A DNA stretch of 64,000 nt, from positions 62,001 to 126,000 of the forward strand of contig QALX01000009.1 of the NCBI GenBank assembly GCA_003150485.1, in the 5' to 3' direction. Numbering within the stretch: position 1 is the first letter of the stretch; every line of letters starts with the position of its first letter. Origin of the DNA: Clostridiales bacterium (GTDB lineage: Bacteria > Bacillota > Clostridia > Oscillospirales > Oscillospiraceae). The translations under genes and the position numbers were made by a program. The notes under the pieces are model-generated. The model was given only the letters and a program-made list of their open reading frames with translations. It was not told where the DNA came from and did no database searches. Shown piece after piece: positions 16,098-25,011 of this stretch.

Positions 16098-17393
16098 ATG
16101 TTAGACATCAAATTTGTCTGCAATAACCCCGAGGTTGTCAAGCAGAATATCAAAAACAAGTTTCAGGAGGAAAAACTGCCTCTGGTGGATCAGGTCATCG
16201 ACCTGTACCAGCAGAGCCTGAAGGCCAAGCAGGAGTCCGAAGCCCTGCGGGCCAACCGGAACAAGCTGTCCAAGCAGATCGGTATGCTGATGGGACAGGC
16301 TAAAAAGGACCCCAGCAAAAAGGCGGAAGCAGACGCGGTGAAGGCCCAGGTCTCCGCCCAGGCCGAGGAGATGAAGCAGCTCACCGCCCAGGCCGCTGAG
16401 CTGAGCCAGCAGGTACGCTCCATTCTGCTGAATATCCCCAACATCATCGACCCCTCCGTGCCCATCGGGCCCGACGACAGCTGCAACGTGGAGGTGGAGC
16501 GGTTCGGCGACCCGGTGGTCCCAGACTTCGAGATCCCCTACCACACCGACATCATAGAGCGGCTCAACGGCGCCGACTTTGAGGCCGCAGGTCGGGTGGC
16601 TGGCAGCGGCTTCTACTACCTGCTGGGGGACGTGGCCCGGCTCCACGAGGCCGTGCTGGCCTACGCCCGGGACTTTATGATCGACCGGGGCTTCACCTAC
16701 GTGATCCCGCCCTTTATGATCCACGGCAACGTGGTGGAAGGGGTTATGTCTTTCCCCGAGATGGACGCCATGATGTACAAGATTGAGGGCGAAGACCTTT
16801 ATCTGATCGGCACCTCCGAGCACTCCATGATCGGCCGCTTTATCGACCAGATCATCCCCAGCGAACAGCTGCCCCAGACCCTCACCTCCTACTCCCCCTG
16901 CTTCCGCAAAGAGGTGGGCGCCCACGGCATCGAGGAGCGCGGCCTGTACCGGGTCCACCAGTTCGAAAAGCAGGAGATGATCGTGGTCTGCAAGCCCGAG
17001 GACTCCATGGCCTGGTACGAAAAGCTGTGGCGCAACTCGGTGGATCTGTTCCGCAGCCTGGACATCCCCGTGCGCCAGCTGGAGTGCTGCTCCGGCGACC
17101 TGGCGGACTTGAAGGTCAAGAGCTGCGACATCGAGGCCTGGTCCCCCCGCCAGCAAAAGTACTTCGAGGTCTGCTCCTGCTCCAACTTGGGTGACGCCCA
17201 GGCCCGCCGCCTGAAAATCCGCTACAAGGGCGAGGACGGGAAGAACTATCTGGCCCACACCCTCAACAACACCTGCGTGGCCCCGCCCCGGATGCTCATC
17301 GCCTTCCTGGAGAACAACCTCCGGGCCGATGGCACCGTGGCCATCCCCGCAGCCCTCCAGCCCTACATGGGCGGCAAAACCCAGCTGGGCTGA
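16098..17393 (+). CDS. serS: Serine--tRNA ligase
   Basis: 431-aa class II aminoacyl-tRNA synthetase. It has the N-terminal tRNA-binding coiled coil (about 25-105, charged heptads) and the catalytic core with motif 2 FRKEVGAHGIEERGLYRVHQFEKQE and motif 3-type GDGKNYLAHTLNNTCVAPPRMLIAFLEN. Length and ends match the family. Expression is set by the upstream T-box in response to serine-tRNA charging. Confidence 0.98.
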   Translation: MLDIKFVCNNPEVVKQNIKNKFQEEKLPLVDQVIDLYQQSLKAKQESEALRANRNKLSKQIGMLMGQAKKDPSKKAEADAVKAQVSAQAEEMKQLTAQAAELSQQVRSILLNIPNIIDPSVPIGPDDSCNVEVERFGDPVVPDFEIPYHTDIIERLNGADFEAAGRVAGSGFYYLLGDVARLHEAVLAYARDFMIDRGFTYVIPPFMIHGNVVEGVMSFPEMDAMMYKIEGEDLYLIGTSEHSMIGRFIDQIIPSEQLPQTLTSYSPCFRKEVGAHGIEERGLYRVHQFEKQEMIVVCKPEDSMAWYEKLWRNSVDLFRSLDIPVRQLECCSGDLADLKVKSCDIEAWSPRQQKYFEVCSCSNLGDAQARRLKIRYKGEDGKNYLAHTLNNTCVAPPRMLIAFLENNLRADGTVAIPAALQPYMGGKTQLG

Positions 17394-17410
17394 CCGTCAG
17401 ACACAACCAA

Positions 17411-17447
17411 AAACGCTCCCGGACCCTGATTCTCGGGAGCGTTTCTC
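17411..17447 (+). terminator. Rho-independent terminator after serS
   Basis: AAACGCTCCCG / CGGGAGCGTTT stem (17411-17421 / 17434-17444) followed by CTC; the T-tract lies within the stem base. Confidence 0.75.
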
Positions 17448-17474
17448 ACTTCTTTATCCTCAGGAGGTCCCCCT

Positions 17475-17978
17475 ATGCGTTCGTGTCACTTTGAAAACCG
17501 TTACTACTCCACCGATCAGATGCTCTCCGAATACGTGCACCGGGTGCTCTGCCGGAAGATCGTTCTCTTCGGTGCCCCCATCGCGCTGGTGGCGCTGATC
17601 TTTGCCATGCTCTCCTGGCTAGACCGGGACACAGTCTTTTTCACCCTGTTCGGCGTCTGTTTCCTCATCGTCCTTCTGACCGCCCTGCTCTCCCCTACGC
17701 TCATGCTGCGGCAGATGAAAGAGGACGACCGCAGGCTCCACAACGGCCAGAAATTTGAGACCATCGTCCAGTTCGGCGACCGCATCCTCATCCGGGAGGG
17801 CACCTTCTCCCTGGCCTGTACTTACGATCAGATCATCAAAATTCGCCCGCTGAAGCACTCCTACGTCCTGATGTTCGGCCCCCGCAACTCCATTATGGTC
17901 AGCCCCGAACATTTCACCGTGGGCACCTTCGACGAGTTCCAGACCTTCATCAAAGAGCGCTGCCCCCAGCTGAAGTAA
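17475..17978 (+). CDS. YcxB-like membrane protein
   Basis: 167 aa. A short N-terminal segment is followed by two adjacent membrane helices (about 29-45 and 53-72), then a soluble domain with FETIVQFGDRILIREGTFSLACTYDQIIKIRPLKHSYVLMFG, the YcxB-like pattern. The family is of unknown function. A strong AGGAGG site precedes the ATG. It stands alone between two terminators. Confidence 0.75.
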   Translation: MRSCHFENRYYSTDQMLSEYVHRVLCRKIVLFGAPIALVALIFAMLSWLDRDTVFFTLFGVCFLIVLLTALLSPTLMLRQMKEDDRRLHNGQKFETIVQFGDRILIREGTFSLACTYDQIIKIRPLKHSYVLMFGPRNSIMVSPEHFTVGTFDEFQTFIKERCPQLK

Positions 17979-18007
17979 GAGACACACTTATATCGATAAA
18001 AAATGTA

Positions 18008-18044
18008 CCCCCTGCTGTTTTCACAGCAGGGGGCAGTATTTTTT
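18008..18044. terminator. Bidirectional terminator
   Basis: CCCCCTGCTG / CAGCAGGGGG with a T-tract on both strands, between the convergent YcxB-like and lipoprotein genes. Confidence 0.85.
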
Positions 18045-18072
18045 ACGTGGTGTAAACTTGTAACACAGCCAA

Positions 18073-18747
18073 TTAGCAATAGGTCTTTGCGTGGTTCATT
18101 TCCATGGCCTCGTTGAAGACCTCGACATCGTTGTAGAAGAGAATACCAACCGGTTCCGGGTTGTCATAGTAGAATCGAACGTGGAAAATCTGGTCCGGTG
18201 CCACCTCCAGCTGTACCGCAATCTTTATGCTGTAGCCGTACGCGTGTACCTTTGCCTCAGAGCAATCCACACCGTACATCTTTTTCACAAACGCTTTTGC
18301 AGTCGTCACCAGTTCTTCCTTGAAATACTCTGAGGATTCCTTCGCCAAGTCAAAATCAGACTCTACAAAGTGGCAGAAATGATACACCATCATCGGATAA
18401 GCCACCTCGTCCCGGTAGCTTACGTAGTAGAAATCGCCCTCTTTGACTTCATATTCAAAGCTGGTCAATCCACCTTCGTCGCTGACGGTGGGCGTACACT
18501 GAGACGCATCAAAGGAAAACGCTTTTTGGAGCAATTCTTTTGCCTGTGTCTCATATTCCGCCTTTGTATCCTTGACAGCGCCTGCATCACCCGTATTTTC
18601 TTTCATAACGGGCATTGCTTCTGCCTTCAATTCCGAATTCACGATCTGACTTTTCGATGTACTTTCCGTCTCGTCCTGCCGACATCCGGCACATGCGACC
18701 AAAATAAGCACAGCCGCAATACTAATACAAAAAATCCTTTTTCTCAT
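18073..18747 (-). CDS. Hypothetical lipoprotein
   Basis: 224 aa. N-terminal signal MRKRIFCISIAAVLILVAC with lipobox LVAC (Cys19). A Ser/Thr/Glu-rich spacer follows, then an extracytoplasmic domain with many Tyr/Phe and acidic residues (FYYVSYRDEVAYPMMVYHFCHF). No known enzyme motif. Codon and base composition are more AT-rich than the neighbours, and the 280-bp leader/intergenic DNA is very AT-rich, which suggests horizontal origin. Its own promoter lies at 18889-18916. Confidence 0.8.
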   Translation of the reverse strand: MRKRIFCISIAAVLILVACAGCRQDETESTSKSQIVNSELKAEAMPVMKENTGDAGAVKDTKAEYETQAKELLQKAFSFDASQCTPTVSDEGGLTSFEYEVKEGDFYYVSYRDEVAYPMMVYHFCHFVESDFDLAKESSEYFKEELVTTAKAFVKKMYGVDCSEAKVHAYGYSIKIAVQLEVAPDQIFHVRFYYDNPEPVGILFYNDVEVFNEAMEMNHAKTYC

Positions 18748-18888
18748 CGCTTATGTCCTTTCATCAACAACGCTAGCCGCTTCGATTGCAGTATAGTATT
18801 TTTGATGCATCCATCAGATCGGTCGTTACATTGAAAATAGATTGCACATTATCAGCTGGATATATTGGAAAACTTTCCCTGTATTTTC

Positions 18889-18916
18889 ATTATAAGTCAT
18901 TTTTTCATTATGTCAA
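18889..18916 (-). promoter_or_regulatory. Promoter of hypothetical lipoprotein
   Basis: Minus strand: TTGACA (18916-18911), 16-nt spacer, TATAAT (18894-18889). It gives a leader of about 135 nt. The remaining AT-rich DNA to 19025 shows nothing else. Confidence 0.8.
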
Positions 18917-19025
18917 CAACATTTTTTACAAAAACAAATAAAATACACTATTAGCGCGGGGTCCAGCCCTCTATCAAAAAACGTTGCCCTAAGGCAGTGT
19001 AAGCCGCTTTCTTTTCCCTTCCACG

Positions 19026-19073
19026 CAAAACAGCGCCCCACGATGCAAACACACTCGCATCGTGGGGCGCTTT
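19026..19073 (-). terminator. Terminator of the hydrogenase operon
   Basis: 15-bp perfect stem AGCGCCCCACGATGC (19032-19046) / GCATCGTGGGGCGCT (19057-19071), followed by GTTTTGC on the minus strand. Confidence 0.85.
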
Positions 19074-19095
19074 TTCGCCGCCTATGCTACCAGGA

Positions 19096-19494
19096 TCAGG
19101 AGTCCTCCGGGCCCAGGCCGTTGGCCTTGCGCAGCTCTTCCAGCGGCGTAACCAGAATCTGGCCCTTCATATCCTCGTTCATGTTGTCGGGCAGGAACAG
19201 ACGCTCGGAGCAGTCCAGGCCCTCAAATTCCACGCCGATCAGCTCGTTGATCTCCCGCTCCGGCCAAGCTGCGGCCAGATCGTAGATGCCGGAGATATCG
19301 GGCAGCTTTTCTTCGCCACGCACTTCATAGCTCTCAAACACATCGCCTACAACGTAGTCGTAGGTGACAACGGGAGCACCTTCCGTGTCTCTGTGGCCGT
19401 GGATCAGCAGCAGCATTCTGCCTTCCTCCCGCATCTTCTGTGCGGTGGGGACGATCTCCTCTTTCGTGATCAGGATCTTTTTATTCGTCTGCAT
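19096..19494 (-). CDS. NuoC-like (30 kDa, EchD/MbhK-type) hydrogenase subunit
   Basis: 132 aa, last gene of the hydrogenase operon. The central pattern VVTYDYVVGDVFESYEV, PDISGIYDLAAAWPEREINELIGVEFEGL and PDNM matches the respiratory-chain 30-kDa subunit, which supports the NuoD/large-subunit fold at the membrane arm. A longer frame to 19542 exists, but ATG 19494 has a GAGGTG site at good distance. It is far from the large subunit (first gene), with five hyp and other genes between. Confidence 0.88.
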   Translation of the reverse strand: MQTNKKILITKEEIVPTAQKMREEGRMLLLIHGHRDTEGAPVVTYDYVVGDVFESYEVRGEEKLPDISGIYDLAAAWPEREINELIGVEFEGLDCSERLFLPDNMNEDMKGQILVTPLEELRKANGLGPEDS

Positions 19495-19516
19495 ATGAGC
19501 ACCTCGTTTCAATCTC

Positions 19517-20527
19517 TCAACAGATTCTCGGAAGCTGCGCACCGGTGAGCTTCGCCAGGATGCGCGACCCTCCGAGGAACGTCTTCAGTACTACTTTTCC
19601 GGGATATTGGGTGGTGACGCTGCCGATGGCCGCGGCGTTTTCTCCGCCCGGCGTCCGGCGCAGCGCCGCCAGTATCTCGTCTGCGGCATCCCGATCCGCG
19701 ATGACCAGCATCTTCCCCTCATTGGCGCAGTACAGCGGGTCCAGGCCCAGAATATCGCAGGCACTGGCCACGCCCTCCGCCACAGGGACGGCGCACTCCT
19801 CCAACTCGATGGAGAAAGCGCTGTTTTCCACAAACTCGTTCAAGGTGGTCGCCACGCCCCCTCGGGTGGGGTCCCGGAGCACCCGGACGCCGCCACAGCT
19901 CAGCGCGGCCTCCGCCAGCCGGTTCAGAGGCATACAGTCGGACTGAATTGCCGCCGCCTCCATCATCCCGCTGCGGGCCAGCATCACGGCGGTGCCGTGG
20001 TCGCCGACGGTGCCGCTGACGATCACCGTGTCCCCCTCCTGAATGCGGTCCGGGGACAGCCCCGGCCAGGTCAGGGTACCAATGCCCGCGGTGTTGATAT
20101 AGATGCCGTCGCCCCGGCCCCGCTCCACCACTTTGGTGTCGCCGGTGACCACCTGCACGCCGCACTGGGCAGCGGTTTTGGCGATGGAATCCACAATCCG
20201 CTTCAGGTCCGCCACCGGCAGCCCCTCCTCCAGGATAAAGCCCAGACTCAGGTACCGGGGGGTTCCGCCGCACATGGCCAAATCGTTGACCGTTCCGCAG
20301 ACGCTGAGCTTTCCGATGTCACCGCCTGGGAAAAAGTACGGGCTGATCACGTAACTGTCAGTGGAGAACACCAGGTCTCCCTGGTGCTTCAGAACCGCAC
20401 CGTCGCCCAGGGCGGACAGGGCCTCGTTCTGAAAGGCGGGGACCAGCAGCTCCTCAATGAGGCTGGAGGTCTTTTTGCCGCCGCTGCCGTAGTCCAATGT
20501 GATGATTTCTTCCAATGGGTCTCTCAC
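19517..20527 (-). CDS. hypE: Hydrogenase maturation protein HypE
   Basis: 336 aa. HypE dehydrates the HypF-made C-terminal thiocarboxamide to a thiocyanate, donating cyanide to the Fe(CN)2CO centre. It has the N-terminal TLDYGSGGKKTSSLIEELLVPAFQN, ATP-binding DGAVL and GTVNDLAMCGG, and ends PRIC with the essential terminal cysteine. The open frame extends to 20674, but GTG 20527 follows the hypD stop by 2 nt with AGAGGTT upstream. Confidence 0.96.
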   Translation of the reverse strand: MRDPLEEIITLDYGSGGKKTSSLIEELLVPAFQNEALSALGDGAVLKHQGDLVFSTDSYVISPYFFPGGDIGKLSVCGTVNDLAMCGGTPRYLSLGFILEEGLPVADLKRIVDSIAKTAAQCGVQVVTGDTKVVERGRGDGIYINTAGIGTLTWPGLSPDRIQEGDTVIVSGTVGDHGTAVMLARSGMMEAAAIQSDCMPLNRLAEAALSCGGVRVLRDPTRGGVATTLNEFVENSAFSIELEECAVPVAEGVASACDILGLDPLYCANEGKMLVIADRDAADEILAALRRTPGGENAAAIGSVTTQYPGKVVLKTFLGGSRILAKLTGAQLPRIC

Positions 20528-20529
20528 TG

Positions 20530-21621
20530 TTACAACCTCTGATATTTGTATGCCGCGGCACAGGCGCCTTCGCTGGAGACCATGCAGGGTCCCACCGGGT
20601 TCTCGGGCACGCAGGCGGTCCCAAACAGGGGGCACTGTATGGGCTCCCGATGGCCGCAGATGATCTCGCCGCACTTGCAGCCGGTGACCGCCTCCTTGTC
20701 CTCCGGGTGGAAGGGGAACTTCCGCTCCGCGTCAAAGGCGGCAAACTCCGGCCGCAGACCGTAGCCGCTGTCCGGGATGGTCCCAAGGCCCCGCCACACG
20801 TCGTCCCGATAGGTGAAGGTCTCCGCCATGACCGCCCGGGCCATGGGGTTGCCCTCCGGGGTAACGGCCCGGGTGTACTCATTTTCCAGCCGTGGGACGC
20901 CCTCTTTGATCTGCCGCAGCAGCCGGTACACCGCCGCCAGAATATCGCCGGCCTCAAAGCCGCCCACCACGCTGGGAATACCGTACTCCCGGGACAGGAA
21001 GTCGAACCCGTCCGCACCCACAATGGTGGCCACGTGGCCGGGACAGAGGAAGCCGCTGACCTGGAAGTCCGGGCTCCCGATCAGAGCCCGCAGGGCGGAT
21101 TCCGTCCGCTTGAGCAGGCTGAGTACCGAGAAGTTTTTCAATCCCCGGTCCCGTGCCTCCCGGACCGCAATGGCGGTACCCGGCGCGGTGGTCTCAAAGC
21201 CCACCCCCAGGAAAACCACTTCCCGGTCCGGTTCCTCCGCCGCGATGTCCAGGCTGTCCATGGGGGAGTATACCATGCGCACGTCGGCCCCCAGGGCCTT
21301 CCGGCGCTGGAGATTGTCTCCCTGAACGCTGCCCGGCACCCGCAGCAGATCGCCATAAGTGGTCAGAATCACGTTGGGATTCTCGCTCAGCCGCAAAATC
21401 TCATCCATCACACCGGCCGGGGTCACACACACGGGACAGCCGGGGCCGGAGATCAGGTGGATCTGGGGCGGCAGCAGCTGGCGCAGGCCGGACTTGGCGA
21501 TGGCCATGGTGTGGGTGCCGCAGACCTCCATGATGTGCAGCTCGGGCAGGTCCAGGGCCTCGATGGCCTTTAACATCTGCCCGCTGCCTGCGGGGCTGCG
21601 GAACTGAGCCTCATACAGCAT
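20530..21621 (-). CDS. hypD: Hydrogenase maturation protein HypD
   Basis: 363-aa scaffold protein on which, with HypC, the Fe(CN)2CO unit is assembled. The diagnostic motifs CGTHT, GPGCPVC, and the C-terminal cysteine cluster (GCKCGEIICG ... CPLFGTACVPENPVGPCMVSSEGAC) that binds [4Fe-4S] are all present. Starts 11 nt inside hypC. Confidence 0.97.
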   Translation of the reverse strand: MLYEAQFRSPAGSGQMLKAIEALDLPELHIMEVCGTHTMAIAKSGLRQLLPPQIHLISGPGCPVCVTPAGVMDEILRLSENPNVILTTYGDLLRVPGSVQGDNLQRRKALGADVRMVYSPMDSLDIAAEEPDREVVFLGVGFETTAPGTAIAVREARDRGLKNFSVLSLLKRTESALRALIGSPDFQVSGFLCPGHVATIVGADGFDFLSREYGIPSVVGGFEAGDILAAVYRLLRQIKEGVPRLENEYTRAVTPEGNPMARAVMAETFTYRDDVWRGLGTIPDSGYGLRPEFAAFDAERKFPFHPEDKEAVTGCKCGEIICGHREPIQCPLFGTACVPENPVGPCMVSSEGACAAAYKYQRL

Positions 21622-21829
21622 TGGCCGCCTCCGAAATCGCCTCCAGATTGTCCAGCGCCTGCTGCTCGTTCATCTTCTCAATGGCGAAGCCCGCGTGGAC
21701 GATCACGTAGTCGCCGACCTGAGGCTCCCGAATAAAGTCCACGCGGATCTTGCGCTGGACCCCGGCCGCCTCGCCGATGGCGTTATTGCCCTCAATTTGA
21801 ACCAGTTGAAACGGAATTGCCAAGCACAT
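21611..21829 (-). CDS. hypC: Hydrogenase maturation chaperone HypC
   Basis: 72 aa, beginning with the conserved MCLAIP motif whose Cys2 carries the iron unit, and containing VGDYVIVHAGFAIEKM. Nothing upstream of this Met can be part of the mature protein, so the longer frame to 21853 is rejected. The gene starts inside the 3' end of hypF (38-nt overlap) and overlaps hypD, indicating tight translational coupling. Confidence 0.96.
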   Translation of the reverse strand: MCLAIPFQLVQIEGNNAIGEAAGVQRKIRVDFIREPQVGDYVIVHAGFAIEKMNEQQALDNLEAISEAANAV

Positions 21830-24068
21830 GTTGGCCACCACCTTTTGCTGCAATCATGGTCTGCCCCAGGGAAATCCCCTCATCGTTGGCAGACACACGG
21901 GAATGATGATACACTTCAAATCCCGCCTCCTCCAGGCGCCGAATGACCCTGGGAAGCAGGTACATATTTTGGAACACACCGCCGGAGAGCACTACCTGGT
22001 GCAGTCCCGTCCGTTCCCGGATCTGCTGGCACTGTACCCGGGCCAGCTCCACCACGGTGTTCATAAACTTTGCCGCCAGGGCCTCCGGCGCCGTTCCGGC
22101 GTCCAGCTCCTGGACCAGTTCCCGGACCATGGGCCGGAAATCCCAGTCCATCCGGTCGCCGCTGGCCTCCAGCACCACAGGATAGTGGTCCTGATTGACC
22201 TCTGCCATGGTCTCCAGCAGGATCGCGCCCTGGCCCTCATAGGTCACGTGTGCCCGGCCCGTGAGGATGGCGTAGACGCCGTCAAAGAGCCGGCCCATAC
22301 TGCTGGCTCGGGGGGAATTCAATCCACCGGAAATCATTTTCTCCAGCAGACGTCCTTTTTCCTCCGACAAACTGGACCGCTCCGGGCATCCGGCGTCCAG
22401 CAGCAGCGCAAAGGCCACCCGGCTGATCTCCTTGACCGCCCGGTCTCCTCCCGCCAAGGGGATGGGACGCAGGCTGCCCAGGCGTTGGAATCCCTGATAG
22501 TCTCCCGCCAGGAACTCACCGCCCCAGATCGTGCCGTCGGCACCGTAACCGGTGCCGTCCCAGATCACGCCGATGCAGGATCCCTCCAGGGCGTTGTCCG
22601 CCATGCAGGAGGCCATGTGGGCGTGATGGTGCTGCACCTGAATCAGCGGAAGCCCTTCCTCACCGCTCCGCGCCAGGGCGTAGGCGGTGGAAAAATAGTC
22701 TGGGTGCAGGTCACAGACCAGACGGTCCACCTGGACGCCGAAGAGCCGTTGGAAATGGGCGATTTGTCCCTCATAGTGGGACAAGGTCTCCACATTTTTC
22801 AAGTCGCCGATGTGCTGGCTCAGGAAAAAGGCCCGGCCCTTGGACAGGGCGAAGGACGCCTTCTGCTCCGCGCCGCAGGCCAAAATCCCGGTACAGTCCG
22901 CCTGCAAAAACAGGGGCTGCGGGGCATAGCCGCGGCTGCGCCGCAGGAAATAGTCCTTGCCGTCAAAGACCCGAAGCAGGGAGTCGTCGCACCGGGTGAC
23001 AATGTCCCGGTTGTGCATCAGGAAGCCGTCAGCGATCCCTTTCAGTTGCTCCAGGGCCTCCCGGTTGTCGTACATCACGGGACAGTCCGACCGGTTGGCG
23101 CTGGTCATCACCAGGGCGTCGAAGCCCTCCATCAACAGGTAGTGCAGCGGCGTATAGGGCAGCATCACGCCCAGATCCCGGTTTTCACTGAGATACGGGC
23201 TGACTCCGTTCTTTTTCCGCAGCAGCACAATGGGCCGACGGTAGCTGGTCAGACGCTGCTCCTCCTGGGGAGAGAGCTCGCACAGCGCGCGGACTGCCTC
23301 CACACCGCTACACATCAGGGCAAAGGGCTTTTCGTCCCGGTGTTTCCGCCGGCGCAGCTCCCGCAGGGTCTCCTCCCGGTCAATTTTGCAGGCCAGGTGG
23401 AAGCCGCCCAATCCCTTCACTGCCACAATCCCCTGCTCCCGCAGACACTGCTGGGCCAGGGCGATGGCGTCGCCCTCCACTGGCTGTCCCTCCCGGTCCA
23501 GATAGTACACCTGGGGCCCGCAGGCGGGACAGCAGTTGGGCTGGGCGTGGTAGCGGCGGTTGCCGATGTCCCGGTATTCCGCCTCGCACTGCCCACACAT
23601 GGGAAAGGCTCCCATGGAGGTCAGAGGGCGGTCGTAGGGGACATCCCGGATGATGGTAAAACGGGGGCCGCAGTTGGTGCAGTTGAGAAAGGGGTAACGG
23701 TAGCGCCGGTCCCCAGGGTCTCGGAGCTCCCGGAGACAGTCCTCACAGATCCCCACATCGGGACTGATGAGGGTGTTGTTCTCCCCCCGCTTCTCGCTGC
23801 TCCGAATGGCAAAGCCTTGATAGTTCTTCAGCGCTCCGCATGATTCCACACGGAGCGCTTCGATGACCGCCAGCCGGGGAGGCCGGGCCTTCAGGTGAGC
23901 CACAAACGCCTCAATGGCGTCGGACTCCCCCTCCAGCTCCAGCTCCACACCGTAACTCTCATTACGGATCCAGCCGTTCAGGCCATACTCGGTGACCAGT
24001 CGGTGGATGAAGGGCCGAAACCCGACACCCTGGACGATGCCGACCACGACCAGCCTGACACGTTGCAA
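21792..24068 (-). CDS. hypF: Carbamoyltransferase HypF
   Basis: 758 aa. It makes the thiocarboxamide on HypE from carbamoyl phosphate. Domains in order: acylphosphatase (VVVGIVQGVGFRPF, about 7-20), zinc-finger pair (CEDC...CTNCG and CGQC...CCPACG), YrdC-like domain (IVAVKGLGGFHLAC), and Kae1-like carbamoyltransferase domain (VQHHHAHMASCMADN, VLSGGVFQN). The start is TTG at 24068, directly after the ferredoxin stop. Confidence 0.96.
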   Translation of the reverse strand: MQRVRLVVVGIVQGVGFRPFIHRLVTEYGLNGWIRNESYGVELELEGESDAIEAFVAHLKARPPRLAVIEALRVESCGALKNYQGFAIRSSEKRGENNTLISPDVGICEDCLRELRDPGDRRYRYPFLNCTNCGPRFTIIRDVPYDRPLTSMGAFPMCGQCEAEYRDIGNRRYHAQPNCCPACGPQVYYLDREGQPVEGDAIALAQQCLREQGIVAVKGLGGFHLACKIDREETLRELRRRKHRDEKPFALMCSGVEAVRALCELSPQEEQRLTSYRRPIVLLRKKNGVSPYLSENRDLGVMLPYTPLHYLLMEGFDALVMTSANRSDCPVMYDNREALEQLKGIADGFLMHNRDIVTRCDDSLLRVFDGKDYFLRRSRGYAPQPLFLQADCTGILACGAEQKASFALSKGRAFFLSQHIGDLKNVETLSHYEGQIAHFQRLFGVQVDRLVCDLHPDYFSTAYALARSGEEGLPLIQVQHHHAHMASCMADNALEGSCIGVIWDGTGYGADGTIWGGEFLAGDYQGFQRLGSLRPIPLAGGDRAVKEISRVAFALLLDAGCPERSSLSEEKGRLLEKMISGGLNSPRASSMGRLFDGVYAILTGRAHVTYEGQGAILLETMAEVNQDHYPVVLEASGDRMDWDFRPMVRELVQELDAGTAPEALAAKFMNTVVELARVQCQQIRERTGLHQVVLSGGVFQNMYLLPRVIRRLEEAGFEVYHHSRVSANDEGISLGQTMIAAKGGGQHVLGNSVSTGSN

Positions 24069-24069
24069 T

Positions 24070-24549
24070 TTATTCTGCCTTCTCGGCTTTTGCCGCCTGG
24101 GCTGCCTTGGCCGCCTTGGCTGCTTCCGCCTTTTTCTTCATTTCCGCCAGCTGCTCCGGGGTGAACTTGGGCTTGGGCGGCGCCTTCTTGATGAAGCTCT
24201 TGGTCAGCAGGAAATCCTCTGCCTTGGTGCCAACGATCATATAGTCGTCGCTCAGCTTAATCGCCTTCTTTGCGCAGAAGTCGGAACACATTGCGCAGAA
24301 GGTGCAGCTGGTCATGTCGAAGGTGAAGGTCACTTCCTGATCGCCGTTTTCCAGCTTTTTCACGTTCCGGGTAATGCTCTGAGGTGCGCAGACCCGCTCG
24401 CACATACCGCAGTTCATGCACAGATCGGGATCAAAGGTGATCCGGCCCCGGTAGCCCTCCTGGGCCTTGGGGGGATCCCCGGCGGGGAATGCCATCGTGC
24501 TGGGTTTTTTAAAGAGGTTAGACAGTGCCTGTTTGAAATACGGTAGCAT
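24070..24549 (-). CDS. NuoI-like 2x[4Fe-4S] ferredoxin subunit (EchF/MbhN-type)
   Basis: 159 aa. Two classical motifs, CMNCGMCERVC and CTFCAMCSDFC, bind two [4Fe-4S] clusters that pass electrons from reduced ferredoxin to the small subunit. The C-terminus is a long Lys/Ala-rich tail (about 125-159; KKKAEAAKAAKAAQAAKAEKAE) not usual in the family. It may be a tether or a binding site for an acidic ferredoxin partner (inference). It overlaps the small-subunit stop by 1 nt. Confidence 0.93.
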   Translation of the reverse strand: MLPYFKQALSNLFKKPSTMAFPAGDPPKAQEGYRGRITFDPDLCMNCGMCERVCAPQSITRNVKKLENGDQEVTFTFDMTSCTFCAMCSDFCAKKAIKLSDDYMIVGTKAEDFLLTKSFIKKAPPKPKFTPEQLAEMKKKAEAAKAAKAAQAAKAEKAE

Positions 24550-24995
24550 TATTTGCGCATCTCCTTCCTCTTCTGTTTTAGGATCTCCGTCGCCTGAGCC
24601 AGCCCAGCCATGATTGCCTCAGGCTTGGGGGTGCAGCCGGCGATGGCCACGTCCACGTGGACCCACTTTTCCAGGGGGCCGTCGATGGCGTAGCTGCCCT
24701 TAAAGACGTTGCCGGAGCGGGGGCAGGAGCCGACACTGACCACTACCCGGGGTTCCGGAACCTGCTCGATGGTGCGGATCACCCGGTCCCGGGTCTGCCG
24801 GGTCACGGGGCCGGACACCACGACGATGTCGGCCTGGCGGGGGCTGCCTGCCAGGCGGAAGCCCAGCCGCTCTGCGTCATAACGGGGGGTCAGTACTGCC
24901 ACGATCTCGATATCGCAGCCATTGCAGGAGCCGGCGTTCACGTGGAAAAGCCAGGGGCTTTTGGCCACGCTCTTGTCCATCATATTCTGAAACAT
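24549..24995 (-). CDS. NuoB-like small subunit of group 4 [NiFe] hydrogenase (EchC/MbhJ-type)
   Basis: 148 aa. It carries the proximal [4Fe-4S] cluster next to the NiFe site, with ligands Cys24, Cys27 (AGSCNGCDIE), Cys91 (GSCPRSGNVF) and Cys121 (AGCTPKP). Length and pattern fit Ech/Mbh small subunits rather than complex I NuoB. It is between the NuoH-like and ferredoxin genes. Confidence 0.95.
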   Translation of the reverse strand: MFQNMMDKSVAKSPWLFHVNAGSCNGCDIEIVAVLTPRYDAERLGFRLAGSPRQADIVVVSGPVTRQTRDRVIRTIEQVPEPRVVVSVGSCPRSGNVFKGSYAIDGPLEKWVHVDVAIAGCTPKPEAIMAGLAQATEILKQKRKEMRK

Positions 24996-25011
24996 CTAAC
25001 CTTTAGCCTCC

